Source: Pleurodeles waltl | Lineage: Eukaryota; Chordata; Amphibia; Caudata; Salamandridae | Direction: 5' to 3' | Length of the DNA: 64,000 nt | Assembly: GCF_031143425.1 (NCBI RefSeq) | Contig: NC_090450.1 | Coordinates: 171,167,272 to 171,231,271 of the forward strand | In this document: piece after piece, positions 36,360 to 47,281 of the stretch | Numbering within the stretch: position 1 is the stretch's first letter | Layout of the letters: the number at the start of each line of letters is the position of its first letter | Notes under the pieces: generated by a model | What the model saw: the letters and a program-made list of their open reading frames with translations, nothing else | Told to the model about the DNA's origin: nothing | Database searches by the model: none | Translations under genes and position numbers: made by a program

Positions 36360-39127
36360 TTACTGTTCGAAGAGCCATGTCTTGAGGTGTTTTCTGAAGA
36401 GCAGGAGGTTCTGAGTCTTGCGGAGGTTGGTGGGGAGGGAATTCCAGATTTTGGGGGCGAGGTAGGAGAAGGATCTGCCTCCGGTGGTGGCCCTTTGGAT
36501 GGGGGGGACTGTGGCGAGTGCGAGGTCGGTGGAGCGGAGGTGGCGAGTGGGAGTGTGGAAGTTCACTCTTTCGTTGAGGTAGGTTGGCCCAGTGTTGTGG
36601 AGGGATTTGTGTGCATGGATGAGGATTTTTAAGGTGACCCTTTTGTCGATCGGAAGCCAGTGAAGGAATCTGAGGTGAGAGGAGATGTGTTCATGGCGTA
36701 GGAGGTCCAGGATGAGGCGGGCGGCTGCTTTCTGGACCCTCTGGAGTTGTCGCTTGAGGTTGACTGTGGTGCCGGCGTAGAGGGCGTTTCCGTAGTCTAG
36801 CCTGCTGCTGATGAGTGCATGGGTGATGGTCTTTCTGGTCTCTATGGGAATCCATTTGAAGGTTTTTCGCAGCATGTGGATGGTGTTGAAACAAGAAGAG
36901 GTGATGGCGTTGATTTGCTGGGTCATGGAGAGGGAAGAATCCAAGATGATGCCGAGGTTGCATGCCTGGGTTGCGGGTGTTGGGGGGGATCCTAGGGCGG
37001 TGGGCCACCAGGAGTCGCCCCATATAGTTTTGTTGGGGTCTAAGATGATGATTTTGGTTTTGTTGGAGTTTAGCTTGAGGTGGTTTGCTGTCATCCATTT
37101 GGTGATGTCAAGGAGTCCGGCGTGGAGGTTGGTTTTGGTGGTGGTAGGGTTTCGGGTGAGGGAGATGACGAGCTCGGTGACGTCTGCACAGGATATGATG
37201 GTGATTCCGTGTGGCTGCAGGATATTGCCGAACAGGGCTATGTAAATGTTGAAAAGGGTGGGGCTGAAGGAGGACCCTTGGGGGACTCCGCAGATGATCT
37301 TGGTGGCTGGGGAGTGGAAGGGAGGGAGCCGGACTTTCTGGGTTCTTTCGGTGAGGAAGGAGGCAAGCCAGTCTTGGGCCTTGCGTCGAACACCTGTATT
37401 GTAGAGGCGTGTGCGGAGTATTTGGTGGCAGACAGGCAGCGGAGAGGTCCAGGAGGATGAGTGCGATGGTCTCGCTCTTGTCAACTCTGGTTCTGATGTC
37501 GTCAGTACATGCGATGAGGGCGGTCTCAGTGCTGTGGTTCTTGCGGAATCCCGACTGGGAGGCATCAAGGGTGTTGCTTTCCTCCAGGAAACAAGACAGG
37601 CGGGTGTTCACTAGTTTCTGAGCGACCTTGGTGGGGAAGGGGAGAAGCGAAATTGGGTGGTAGTGTGTGAGGTCATCAGGGTCTGCTTTGGGCTTTTTCA
37701 GGAGTGCAATGACTTCTGCGTGCTTTCAGGAGTCTGGGAAGGTGGCGTCGTCGAAAAAGCTGTTGATTACGGCGCAAAGCTTGGGAGCGATGGTTGGGCT
37801 GGCTTTGTTGAAAATGCAGTGGGGTCAGGGGTCCAAGGGGGAGCCTGAGTGAATGGAATTCATCGTTTTTTCAATTTCTTCGTCGTTGGTAGGGGCCCAG
37901 GTGTGTAGTAGGTTAGGGGGGGTGAGTCGTTGCTGATCGTGTCGGTGGTGGAGGTGGCGAGTGCCTGTGGTGTGAAGCTTTTGTGTATTTCTAAGATTTT
38001 GAGGTGGAAGTGGTTGGAGAGGGAGTCGCAGAGGTGTTGTGTGTGAGTGGGGTCGATGTTGCTGGCTTTGGGTTTGGAGAGCTCTTTGATGATGGTAAAG
38101 AGTTCCTTGCTGTTGTGTGAGTTACTGTCTATGCGTTCCTTGTAGTATGCCCTTTTGGTGGTGCGTATGAGTTGGTGATGTTTGCGTATGGTGGTTTTGA
38201 GGGTGGAGTAGGTGGTGGTTGAGGGTTCCTGTCGCCAAGCTTTCTCTGTTTTGCGGCATTCACGCTTGGAGGCTTGAAGTTCAGTGGTGAACCAGGGGGC
38301 GTTCTTGATGTTGCGGGTGGTGATGTTTCTTCTAAGAGGGGCGAGTGAGTCTGCGCAGGTTGTAATCCATTGTGTGAGGTTATGGGCAGCATTGTTGGGT
38401 TCGTTGGTGTTGGGGGGTTCTGAGCGAGTTGAGCGTTCAGGTGTTCTGTGGGGATCTTGTCCCACATGCCGGAGGGTGTGGTGTGTTGGTGGTGGTGTGT
38501 GGGGAGTTTGGAGAAGGAGAAATGGACGCAGTGGTGGTCAGTCCAGTGGAGTTTGGTGGTGTGAGTGCAGGTTATGTGGTTGCTCGAGGTGAAGATTGCG
38601 TCTAGTATGTGTCCTGCTGAGTGGGTGGGTGATGGGACCAGTTGTTTGAGTCCTAGGTTTGTGAGGTTGTCTAGAAGGGACATGGAGTTGTGGTCATGGG
38701 GGTTCTCCAGGTGAAAGTTAGAGTCACCAAGGAGGATGTAGTCTGTGGAAATGAGGGTGTGAGGGCTGATGGTGTCAGCGATGACGTCACAGAAGGGGGG
38801 GCGAGGACCTGGTGGTCTGTAGATGAGGGTTCCTCTGAGGGTGGTGTTGTCGTTTATGTGAATTAGGAAGTGCATGTGTTCTGCGCTGTCTAGGTGTGTG
38901 TTGGTGGTGACCTTAAAGGTGTTTTTGTGTATAATGGCGATGCCACCTCCTGGTTTGTCTAGATGGTCTCTACGATGGATTTTGTAGCAATCTGGGGTGG
39001 CTGTGGCTATGTCGGGCTCAGATGAGGGATTCATCCAAGTTTCCATGAGGAAGGCAATGTCTGGTGAGTGTGATGTGATAAGGTCCCAGAGTTCGATGGC
39101 ATGCTTGTGTACGGAGCGGGTGTTTTT
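36360..39127 (-). pseudogene. L2-type ORF2 (endonuclease and reverse transcriptase), frameshifted
   Basis: The endonuclease begins in the frame reading SVHKHAIELWDLITSH (near 39,100) and METWMNPSSEP, with DKPGGGIAIIHK, LIYRPPG and LLGDSNFHLE, where the usual GDFN is GDSN. A linker follows (37,860-38,465). RT begins with QSGFRKNHSTETALI and DLSAA (37,480-37,611). A break there deletes the FD(T/S)V region and moves the frame to 36,360-37,568, which holds CGVPQGSSFSPTLFN, then ADV at 37,179-37,187 in place of the catalytic ADD, then SRLDYGNALYAG and LHWLPIDKR. Active-site loss plus frameshifts mean the copy cannot move itself. Confidence 0.85.
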
Positions 39128-39129
39128 GG

Positions 39130-39840
39130 AGTATGCAGTTTAGGTGGTTGCGGGGGCTGTTGTTGTTGTGGTGCCTGATGGTGTTGGTGTGGGGGATGTT
39201 AGTGGCGTCGTGGGGTGTGTTGGTGTGGGCGTTGCTGTGGGTTGTGGTGGTGTTGTGGAGTGTGTTAGGATTGCGGGGCTTGTTGGTTTTGGAGTAGGGT
39301 CTGTTGGGATGGGTGTGGACTGTGTGGGAATTTTTGGTGTTGATGTTGTGGTGTCTGGTGGTGTTGTTGTGGGGAGCGTTGGGGTTGGTATGGGGCATGT
39401 GGGTGATTCTGGTGTTTGTGGGGGAGCAGGAGAACCGGCAAGCATAGCAGGTGAAGGGTCCCTGCGTGTCCTGGGTTGAGGAGGTGGAGTGTGGTTGTTG
39501 AGTAGTGTTGTCTGGGGGGGGTCAGGGTTGGGGGGACCAGGGGTACTGGCTCTAGGCGCGGTCCAGGCGCAGATGGGCGCAGACGGGCTTGCCTCTGGCG
39601 TGCCAGCGGTGCAGCAGCAGCCGCCATTAAGAGGGTGGGGTGGGAGTGGGAGGGTGGAGCAGCTGGAAGGTGGGAGGGGGGCCAATGGGTGTGCGAGGGG
39701 TGCAGGGGTGCAGGGGATGCAGTAGTAGGGGGAAAGTGACCGGCAGGAGCCAGTAGAAAACAGACGGCGAAATCAGGCAACGAAAGAGATACAGGGGGGG
39801 CACGGGGGCCGAAACACGCTATGCGAACAGTGAAGAACAA
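39130..39840 (-). pseudogene. L2-type 5' region or ORF1-like Pro/Thr-rich segment
   Basis: The minus strand upstream of the endonuclease encodes, in all three frames, low-complexity Pro, Thr, His and Asn-rich sequence, with no RRM, zinc finger or esterase motif I can name. Position fits ORF1 or the ORF1-ORF2 junction of the LINE. The frames overlap too freely for me to choose one. Confidence 0.35.
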
Positions 39841-41423
39841 TCATAAAGGGTCAGAAAAAAAGATGGACTTAAAGAAATAGACGCAAAAAACGGCAATACA
39901 ACAGCAATACAAAGTACAAAAACACAAAATTATTACTTACTCGACAACCAGGAAATGCCTACCACCAGGCACCAGGGATGAGGCGCAGGCGGGTGCCTGA
40001 GGGTGGTGGAGGGCCTCAAAGTACTGTCCAGGTGGCAGTCGGCAGGAACAGAGGCACGGGGGCAGGCTGGTGGAGCCAAGTGGACTCCTGGCCAGAACCA
40101 GGTCAGGAAGTCACAAAGGCATACATGATATGGGAGCTAGCATGGAGAATTACTGAACGTTGTGCAGATGTTCTGTGTTGAACACTAATGTCCAATTGTA
40201 GTTGCACAGATACCCTCAATCTGTTGTATTTGTGTTACAGCATCATCTGGGAAAGGTGAAGGTGACAGCGGCCATGTTAGCAGGGAGGAGGCAGGCCCCT
40301 GGGAATCCAGTGTGGACACCACCAACACAGAGGGACCCAGTGGTATGGAGGGTGGGGAGACTTCGGAGGTCTTCTGTGAAGACCAGTCCCTAGTGGAGGT
40401 GGACCCTGGAGTGACTGTGACAACTGCGTCATCATTGGGCACCCACATTCCAAGCTTCACTCTCCCTATAGTCCCCCCCTAGTTGGCTATAGCCACCCCC
40501 TAAAAGCGGCGGCCTCACCTTCATTGCAGGCAAGACCGCTCCTGCCCGGTGCCCCAGGATGCGCTCACTGAGGAGGTTACGGACCATCACTGTAGGCCGG
40601 ACTGCAATTCTGAAGGCCATGAAGGGGCTGGCTGACCAGAACACCCAGGTGCTGGCTTACCTGAAAGGCATTCACTGTGCTTCCTCTGGCCTACAGTGGT
40701 CATTCTGAGGTCTGGCCTCCTCTTGGGCACAGTCTGATGGTCCTACCCCAACCTCGTGTCCGGACTCCCACCCCATCCAAATCTAAAATCCCTCAACCCA
40801 GCGCTGTCCTAAACACACGCAAACACTTGCACACACCCACAACAATAACCACAAGCAGCACATCCCAACTCAGACAAAACAGAAAGCAGACATACATGCA
40901 GACACCACACACACCACCATTGCAAGCATAACCAAAGACATCACATTCACCATGACACAAACACCCCCCCTCCATCAGCGCAACCACAGACACAACACCC
41001 ACCACTACACCAACACACACTCCTACTACTAGCACACCTACAGGCACAACATATACTACTATGCCAACACCCACACACACCACAAGCAATCCCCCAGTCA
41101 GCACACCTACAACCACACATGCATGCAGTAGTGCATCCACAGACACCACACTAACACATACAACATCCCATACACACACGCATACTGGATCCAATTGCCC
41201 ACACTCACCTACCCAACAGACAATCAGTAAGAGACACAAATCTAAATGTACAGCACATACACCATACCCTCCCCAAAGCCACTCCTCTCAAACCCAAAAG
41301 CACTCCTCCCAAATCCAAACCCACACTCCTAAACCCAAAGCCCCCCCACACACTAAGATCATTGAGGGACCTGCTCTCTGCCCCATAGATGCCCCTTCCA
41401 GAGGATGTTTATTTTGGCAGTGA

Positions 41424-42383
41424 CACTTGGAGGTAAATTGTGGGCAAACACCCATATGATGGACTCATGGCCTAGTGTCTTTGTTTGTTTATTTGTTATT
41501 TTCTTGATTTAATTTATGAGAGAGGTATCTAATTTATATAAATAATTTCTATTTTGAAAATACCTTTGTCCTGACCTAGTTAAGTGATTGTTACTAATTT
41601 TTTGCTGATTATGTCCTTTCTGTTAATGTGTGTGCCGTGCACTTACTCTCATTTGTGACAGTAACAAGCACAGGTTGTATATTTTAGATTTGTTTTCAAA
41701 ACATACATTAGTGTTGTACATTTATGATGCACCTATTGATTTTGGTGCAAGCATTCATCTTGTTACTGAACACTTACACCAAAAGTATATATGCGTCTGT
41801 TTTTGTTACTGGAGAATGCATGTGTATTTATTTTGTCATGGTGGGTCAATAATATGCACATATGCTTTGCACAGGTAACAAGGCACTTTACATTTAAATG
41901 GGATCTCATGTTTGTGATGTATTGCACACACCAAAGGGATATGCGACCTTCATACATCTCTGCCATGTTTGCAGTTTACAAGTAAAATTGGTAGTACATT
42001 CTTTGTACACCCACCTGCAGCATGTTGTAGTGCAATTTCTACATTATCATGGGATTGTTTGGTTCAGACTGAATATACTGTTTCAGTTGATGCTTTTGAT
42101 ATTTTGGGGACATTATTGCATACACCTGTGCAGGCACATTTCTATTTGTGATTGCTGAGACATATTGTGTAGGTGTCTATTGGCATGAAGGTAGTTCGTA
42201 TCAGATTGGTAGGTGCTACTTATATCTCAAGGTCTGTTCTGATTCATTTTCTGACTACTACATTATATACTTAATCATTGCGCAGCATTATGGTAGTGTT
42301 TGCATAAATGTTTGAGCAATGTACAAGTCCAACACTACTGTGAAGGTACAACTCTGAGGATAATAAGAATGACTGTGACTTAC
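41424..42383. other. transposase intron, 5' part, no gene seen
   Basis: AT-rich sequence between the end of the nested SANT gene and the transposase first exon of Harbinger-2. Only chance frames were found. Confidence 0.5.
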
Positions 42384-42466
42384 CTTTTGTTGTGGCCACG
42401 ACGGGGTTGATTTCCATCTTGGACCAGGGCCAGGGTCAAAGGCAGAACTGGTAGCAGTGGGTTCAT
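42384..42466 (-). pseudogene. Harbinger-2 transposase first coding exon
   Basis: On the minus strand an ATG at 42,466 opens an 83-nt exon (MNPLLPVLPLTLALVQDGNQ, then a basic end PRRGHNKR) ending AAAAG before the donor GTAAGT. It ends two bases into a codon, and joining to the acceptor at 33,296 keeps the transposase frame. Harbinger-1 has an exon of identical length, phase and character (hydrophobic Leu-rich start, Arg-rich end) at 56,776-56,858. It lies 309 bp from the right terminus. Still open, unlike the main exon. Confidence 0.7.
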
Positions 42467-42775
42467 GGTGACAGGAAAAAGTTGAGTTTTGTACTAATAT
42501 ATCTCCTAGTCCGCCAACTCAGGTGTGGAGTTTTAGCAACCACAGTAACGTAGGCGGGAATGCACATCATGATTGGCTCGGCAGTAAAAGGGGCTATTGT
42601 CCCGCCGCCAACTGCTTTTGCCTATGGGTGAAGATTCTTGGCAGTGACGGCAGCCCTTTGGCGGTTTTTAACCTATGCTCTCACTAACATCTAAATAAGG
42701 TGGGCAGACCAACACGGCGGCGGACGGATTTTCAGTTGAAAAGTCGACGGAGGGACCAACATCAAAATCAGGCCC

Positions 42776-43769
42776 TAAGCTTCTATTAGACCCACTGGGG
42801 AAGGGAGGGTCTCACATATCTATAAATCCCTGATCCTTAACTCAAGTGGGAGGCATGGGTCGGACACCTGGATGAGGCAGATTGGAGAAGTGCCCAAATG
42901 GCCCCCCACCCTAGCCATTTCCACCCAGTTTCATGTCATACAAATAAATTATCTTCACACCACATTTTACACACCCTTGCAGACACTGGCACATGGGCAG
43001 CTTGTTATCCCTTAGCTGTCACTGATATTGTTCCCCAGATGCCATCTCCTTCAATGTAGCTTGATCCTGCACAGGAATTAGTGAACGTGTACTCGCTGGG
43101 GTCCTTTAGGCCTCTATTGATTTAACCCTCAGGGAGGTCCTTCTGGGGATCTTGGTCGATGTGGGGTCAACACTGGTGGAAGGCATCCTAGTAGGACAGC
43201 CAGACTCCTTGTCAAAAGTGACATTACCTGAGGCTGGTCTTCTAGTACACAACCGCCGATGGATGGATGCACCAAGTGGGAAGAGATGACCTACAGAATG
43301 CGGAGCTGCCCTCACAAACATGCAAAGATTTGGATAGCATGGTGGGACTACTTTTGGCTGTTGGATGAACATAAGACTCTATGAGGTATTTTCAGTGTAT
43401 TATTGTCTATAACGGATGTGCTATGTTTTATTGTTCATCGGGATGGTATGCCAGGCCCCACAGGTTGGGGTTCGGCAAGAGGACCTGGTGGGTTGTTTCC
43501 ATTGTTACCATGACAAAAATTCAATAAAGTTTGTTTTAAAAAATAATTGTATTAGTTGGTGTTTGCTTTTAGGCTTGTATGGAAGTAAGTGTTTTAATTT
43601 AAAATATATTTAATATTTTTAAATTTGACTTTTCTAATTGTAATGTAATATGTTTCATTTCAATTTTACTCAATGTTTAATTAATACATTTATTATTGCA
43701 TTTAATATTTTAAATATGTTATAAATATTTTTTTGCTTTATATTTCCATGTTTTATTTGCAAATTCAGG
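42776..43769. other. no gene recognised
   Basis: Unique-looking sequence right of Harbinger-2, becoming AT-rich after 43,540. An 88-codon minus-strand frame at 43,106-43,372 shows no motif I recognise. Confidence 0.45.
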
Positions 43770-44113
43770 AGTGGGAATAGTAAAAGTAAATCCCTCAAAC
43801 TGCAATGCTTTCCCTATTGTTGCATAGCTTGGAGTCAGAATTTTAAATTTGGCCCCTTCAAAGTCCAATATTTTCTCTAACATTGCTCAGATTGGCTTGA
43901 GAATTGTAAATTTGTACTCTTCAAAGTTTAACACTTTCTCTAATTTTGTTTAGGTTGTAGTGGGAATAGTAAATCTGACCCCTCCAAAGTCCAACACTTG
44001 CATTACTTTTACTTACGTTAGAGTAATAAATTTGACCCCCCCAAATTTTATGACTTTTACTACTGTTGCTCAGGTTGGAGTGGGAGTAGTGGATTTTGCC
44101 TTTCCAAGTCTAT
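43770..44113 (+). repeat. degenerate tandem repeat, about 63-bp unit, five copies
   Basis: Successive units share the pattern GGAGTGGGAATAGTAAAT, then CCTTCAAAGTCCAAC, then TTTCTCTAATTTTG, with starts about 63 bp apart (for example the AAAGTCC-type blocks near 43,860, 43,924 and 43,987). Copies differ at many positions, so the array is old. Confidence 0.65.
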
Positions 44114-44454
44114 TTTTGATATTTTTTAAGTTATTGTAGTATATATAGCTTTGTTTTTATTTTTAAAGTAAGTTGCATGTCAATAATGTGTTATTAGTAA
44201 TGTGTTATAATTTTTTTGTTTATATATGTTTATGTTGTTCTGGTATATCTTTTTTAGTATTGTAATATGTAGCATTTTATATTACCATTAATTTTTATTT
44301 GTATATTTTTTAATTATTTTTTAATAATATCTTTGAAAATATCCACTTTATTTTTTGCAAATATTTGAAAGCATATATTTTAATTTCATGTTTGTAAGTT
44401 CTACATTTTTAAAATATATTTTATATATATTAAGTATGTATTTTTAAATGTTAA

Positions 44455-44710
44455 GGGCCCTATTCACAAAGGTAAACTTAGATGTTTGGCCTAAACTTAG
44501 ACCAAAAGTCTAAGTTTACGACTTTGGGAATTCACAAAGGACACTTACAAGTAGTATCTTTAGGTCCACACTTGGGCAAATCTCCGCACCTACTGCAGAC
44601 CTAAAGACAGTACTCGTAAATGCCCTTTTGTGACACCCCAAAGTCTTAAACATAGACATTTGGTCTAAGTTTAGACCAAACATCTAAGTTTGCCTTTATG
44701 AATCGGGCCA
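44455..44710. mobile_element. palindromic MITE
   Basis: The left end GGGCCCTATTCACAAAGGTA continues AACTTAGATGTTTGG, and the right end is its inverted complement with few changes (GGCCCGATTCATAAAGGCAA, then ACTTAGATGTTTGG). This gives arms of about 45 bp in a 256-bp element. A TAA precedes the left end. The GGGCC start and small size fit the Harbinger-like MITEs common in this window. No coding capacity. Confidence 0.75.
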
Positions 44711-45540
44711 GATATTTCTAAAGATTATATATGCTTTAAAGTTATTATGGTGTATATTAGCGACAATTCAATATACTTTCCCTTTTTTTATTATATTGCG
44801 GTCTATGTTTTAGCAATATGTTTGACTTTACATTGAAAGTATATAAAGTTGATATTTGTATTCTCGAAATTGTTCGCCGATATATTTGTTGCAGATATTT
44901 CTGTCCATGGTATTTCATCCGACACCTGGGATTAGGCATAGGTGAAACCCCATCCATGACCAAGAGTGGGTTCTGGCCACAGAAATCCAGGTTTGCCAGT
45001 TCAATCAATCAGTGGACCCACAAAGGACATAAGATGGTAAGTTTTTCACCGGCCCAGATGACATTAGTCCTGCTATACACTGAGAATAAGTGCCCAAGCC
45101 TAGAAATTAGTTCTTGGTGGTGGAGATACCCCAGTTTAGCAAGAGAATGGCTACACTGAGACATTGTAGTGCCAAAATAGAACAAACAGAACTAAACCTA
45201 ACAAGCATTGGAAAAGTCAATGTCAGGCTTTTATTGATGACATTGCTTGGTGATAGAGGTGTTTGTATTTGTATATGAATTTTGTCACCTTTGGAAGGAT
45301 GAAGAACTGAGGAAGCAACCCAAGATTTAGACTAGCGACCAAGCAGAGGGCGCTGCTGTGGGTGCATTAGCGCACTGAACAACTATTCAAGAGTCTACAT
45401 GTATTAAGCAATTTTTGACGTGGTGAATGCAAATAGTGGATTAAAAACACTAATTTGTTAGAGGCACAATTTAATATCACGTTTTCCTTCTGTGCAAGGA
45501 ATGGTTCAAGTTGCATTAACGATGCATCAGTAAGGTTGTT
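44711..45540. other. no gene recognised
   Basis: AT-rich at first, then mixed. An 113-codon plus-strand frame at 44,818 has no recognisable domain. Confidence 0.45.
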
Positions 45541-45544
45541 ACAC

Positions 45545-46135
45545 AACCTCTCTCTACGGACACGAAGAGAAAGAAGCAAAGAAAGGGGGCTGGATGGGCG
45601 AGGTACAGAGAAAGCTGGAGAGGGTTAAACGTAGAAATAGATTGAGCGATGGAGAGCAGGATAGAATGCGTGGAATGCGAGAGCTGTCAAATTAAACTCG
45701 ATCAAAAGAGAAAGAGAGTGCAAGAGAGAAGGGGAGGAAGCGACAGAGAGAGAGATCGCAAAAAGTGGAAGTGAAGACCAGAGAGCGACGGATGAAAGCA
45801 ATACAGAGAGCAAGAGTCAAAGGAAGAAAGTGAGAGATCTGAAAGAGAGAAAGAAACAGAAAAAGAGGAAGAGAGATTCAAAGAGACAGAGAGCGAAGAG
45901 AGAAAGGGAATGAAATAGGAAGGGGAAGAAACATGATAAGTAAGTGCGAATGGTAGAAGAGAGGGGGAGCGACAGAGGTGAAGAGAGAAAGCAACCGAGG
46001 TAGAGTGGAAGAGTGAAAGTAATGGGACATAAAGGAGGTAGAAAGGATGAAGAGACTGATAGAGCATGAGACTTTAAAAGAGAAATGGAGGGATAAGAGA
46101 GGGAATGAGAGTGATTACAAAAGAATGAGAGCACA
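45545..46135 (+). repeat. purine-rich (GA) tract
   Basis: For nearly 600 bp the plus strand is mainly G and A (GAGAGAAAGAAA, GGAAGAGAGA and similar), with only scattered pyrimidines. Long Ser/Leu/Phe-rich minus-strand frames here are composition artefacts. The tract is imperfect, so it is an old simple repeat. Confidence 0.85.
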
Positions 46136-46147
46136 CCACTGCATCAA

Positions 46148-46646
46148 GGGCCTGATTTACGAAAAGTGGTGCTGCATCCCAAGCGCCACTTTTCTTCACC
46201 CCTTAGCGCCCCGCTACCAGCATCATGTGTGCACTGTATTTAATATATGGCACACCAAGGCGCAGGGTAGGGACAATAGTGTTGAAATCTTTGATGTTAT
46301 GGATGTACTGTGTAGGATTAGCGTCAAAATGTTGGTGCTAATCCTGCACAGTACATCGGGGCCTATTGAATGCAATGGTGTGCCCTCTTTTAACACCTGT
46401 TTTGTGCAGGTGTTAAAAGTAGTCACATAAAATGACGCAGTGGAATGTCTTAGAATGGTGCCCTTGCATACATTATGTCGGGCGCAGGCTTAATGTGGTG
46501 CAAGAGGTTACAAAGAGGCACAATGCATGCACTGTGTAAGTTTGTAAATATGGCGCTGTGATTTTGGCCTCCTTGGGCCATATAACGTAAAAACAAATTA
46601 CGCAAATATGGTGCATGGAGGCGTTAGACCCGCTTAAATCTGGGCC
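46148..46646. mobile_element. Harbinger-like MITE, about 500 bp
   Basis: The left end reads GGGCCTGATTTACGAAAAGT and the inverted right end GGCCCAGATTTAAGCGGGTC, sharing the Harbinger-type GGGCC(T/A)GATTT start. The interior contains repeated inverted GTGTTAAAA and TTAGCGTCAAAA-like blocks and no coding frame. Flanking duplication is not clear. Confidence 0.6.
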
Positions 46647-46799
46647 GAAGTCTTTTAGGGCAAGGAACAAAAATTAATGAACAGCTTCCTAGGTTTTATG
46701 CATCCCAAGGAAGTAAGAGGCAGCTCCAGTACACATTTGCAACTTCAAGTTATCATTGAAAGGTAAAAACGTTCTAAACGTTTGGAGAGTGGAATTAGA

Positions 46800-47281
46800 T
46801 TCATTGTGTTGGTAAAGATGTGGTGCATGTCAAAGAAAAGCAGTCTTACATATTCTCTTCTTATGTCCCAATACATGACCTGATGTGGGTGCAGCATGCT
46901 TAATAGTGTCATTTGAGAGCGTGACTGAGTACATGATTCACCGGATCCTCTCACTGCCATGAAACATTATACACCCAGTGACTCAGTGATGGCAAACACA
47001 GGCAGTGCGTGTGTAACATCTAGGTGCACCGTGTTCTGTGTCAGGCTCTCTTATTGCCAGTCATAGTATTTTAGAGTCAGAGTGTAGGATGTCCGTCTTA
47101 TCATGCTGCAACCCCCTGGGCAGTATAACACCCTGAGCCCTCTTCGGGTGAAGCTGTCTCTCTCTTATCTCCAATAAAAATACTTTGAACCCACTGGAAC
47201 TGGCTGTGAATATTTCTACACTATGATACCTACAGTACAAAGAGTGTCTGACTCCCTCGTGTGTAATGCAGGAATGACACA
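46800..47281 (+). mobile_element. possible solo LTR
   Basis: Near 47,120 there is a GGGCAGTATAACACC promoter-like site, then an AATAAA at 47,174 followed by a GT-rich stretch, and the segment ends GGAATGACACA just before TTGGTG, which looks like an LTR end beside a primer-binding start. The left boundary is not clear, and no coding part follows. Confidence 0.35.

Larger units (their letters stand above)
36256..40107 (-). mobile_element. near full-length L2-type LINE
   Basis: On the minus strand the element runs from a GC-rich 5' region through a Pro-rich ORF1-like segment, an endonuclease and a reverse transcriptase to a 3' end with AGCGCGCTCTATAAATTT and a TGATTGATTGATTG tail. Flanking AAGTGACAAA (36,246-36,255) and AAGTCACAAA (40,108-40,117) differ by one base and are the probable target duplication, giving a length of 3,852 bp. 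It lies within intron 2 of the nested SANT gene of Harbinger-2. Confidence 0.85.
33984..41420 (+). pseudogene. nested SANT/Myb-like gene of Harbinger-2 (three exons)
   Basis: Exon 1 is 33,984-34,097 (114 nt; IAPAFSPEELELLARVVLSL, LLYGNPEEQ). Exon 2 is 35,043-35,311 (269 nt; WKAITKKVQALG, HCQNRWEDL, FAVAYPELDGQLRAQQ). Exon 3 starts at 40,241 after TTACAG with SSGKGEGDSGH. The same exons in Harbinger-1 are 114 and 271 nt, with the same phase-1 junction before exon 3. The 2-nt difference is a deletion near the exon 2 start that shifts the frame. The exon 1 donor is GC instead of GT. A stop lies near 40,483 and decayed Pro/Thr/His-rich sequence reaches about 41,420. Intron 2 holds the L2 LINE. 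The whole gene lies antisense between the two transposase exons. Confidence 0.8.
28365..42775. mobile_element. Harbinger-2: old three-gene Harbinger transposon
   Basis: The left end GGGCCTGGTATAGATCTTGA (28,365) and the inverted right end GGGCCTGATTTTGATGTTGG (42,775) match at about 14 of the first 18 bases. Flanks are TCA and TAA, which could be an eroded 3-bp TAA duplication. Inside are a plus-strand SANT gene (28,954-30,840), a minus-strand transposase (32,217-33,296 plus a first exon at 42,384-42,466) and a second plus-strand SANT gene (33,984 to about 41,420). An L2 LINE (36,256-40,107) was inserted later. All three genes are decayed, but their layout mirrors Harbinger-1. Confidence 0.8.

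Noticed and set aside
36387..37460. Plus-strand frames of 80-144 codons
   Set aside because: Antisense shadows of the L2 reverse transcriptase, which has clear conserved motifs on the minus strand.
39144..39479. Val/Gly-rich 111-codon plus-strand frame
   Set aside because: Antisense of the Pro/Thr-rich L2 5' region; composition artefact.
45625..46134. Ser/Leu/Phe-rich minus-strand frames
   Set aside because: Translation of the pyrimidine side of the purine tract.
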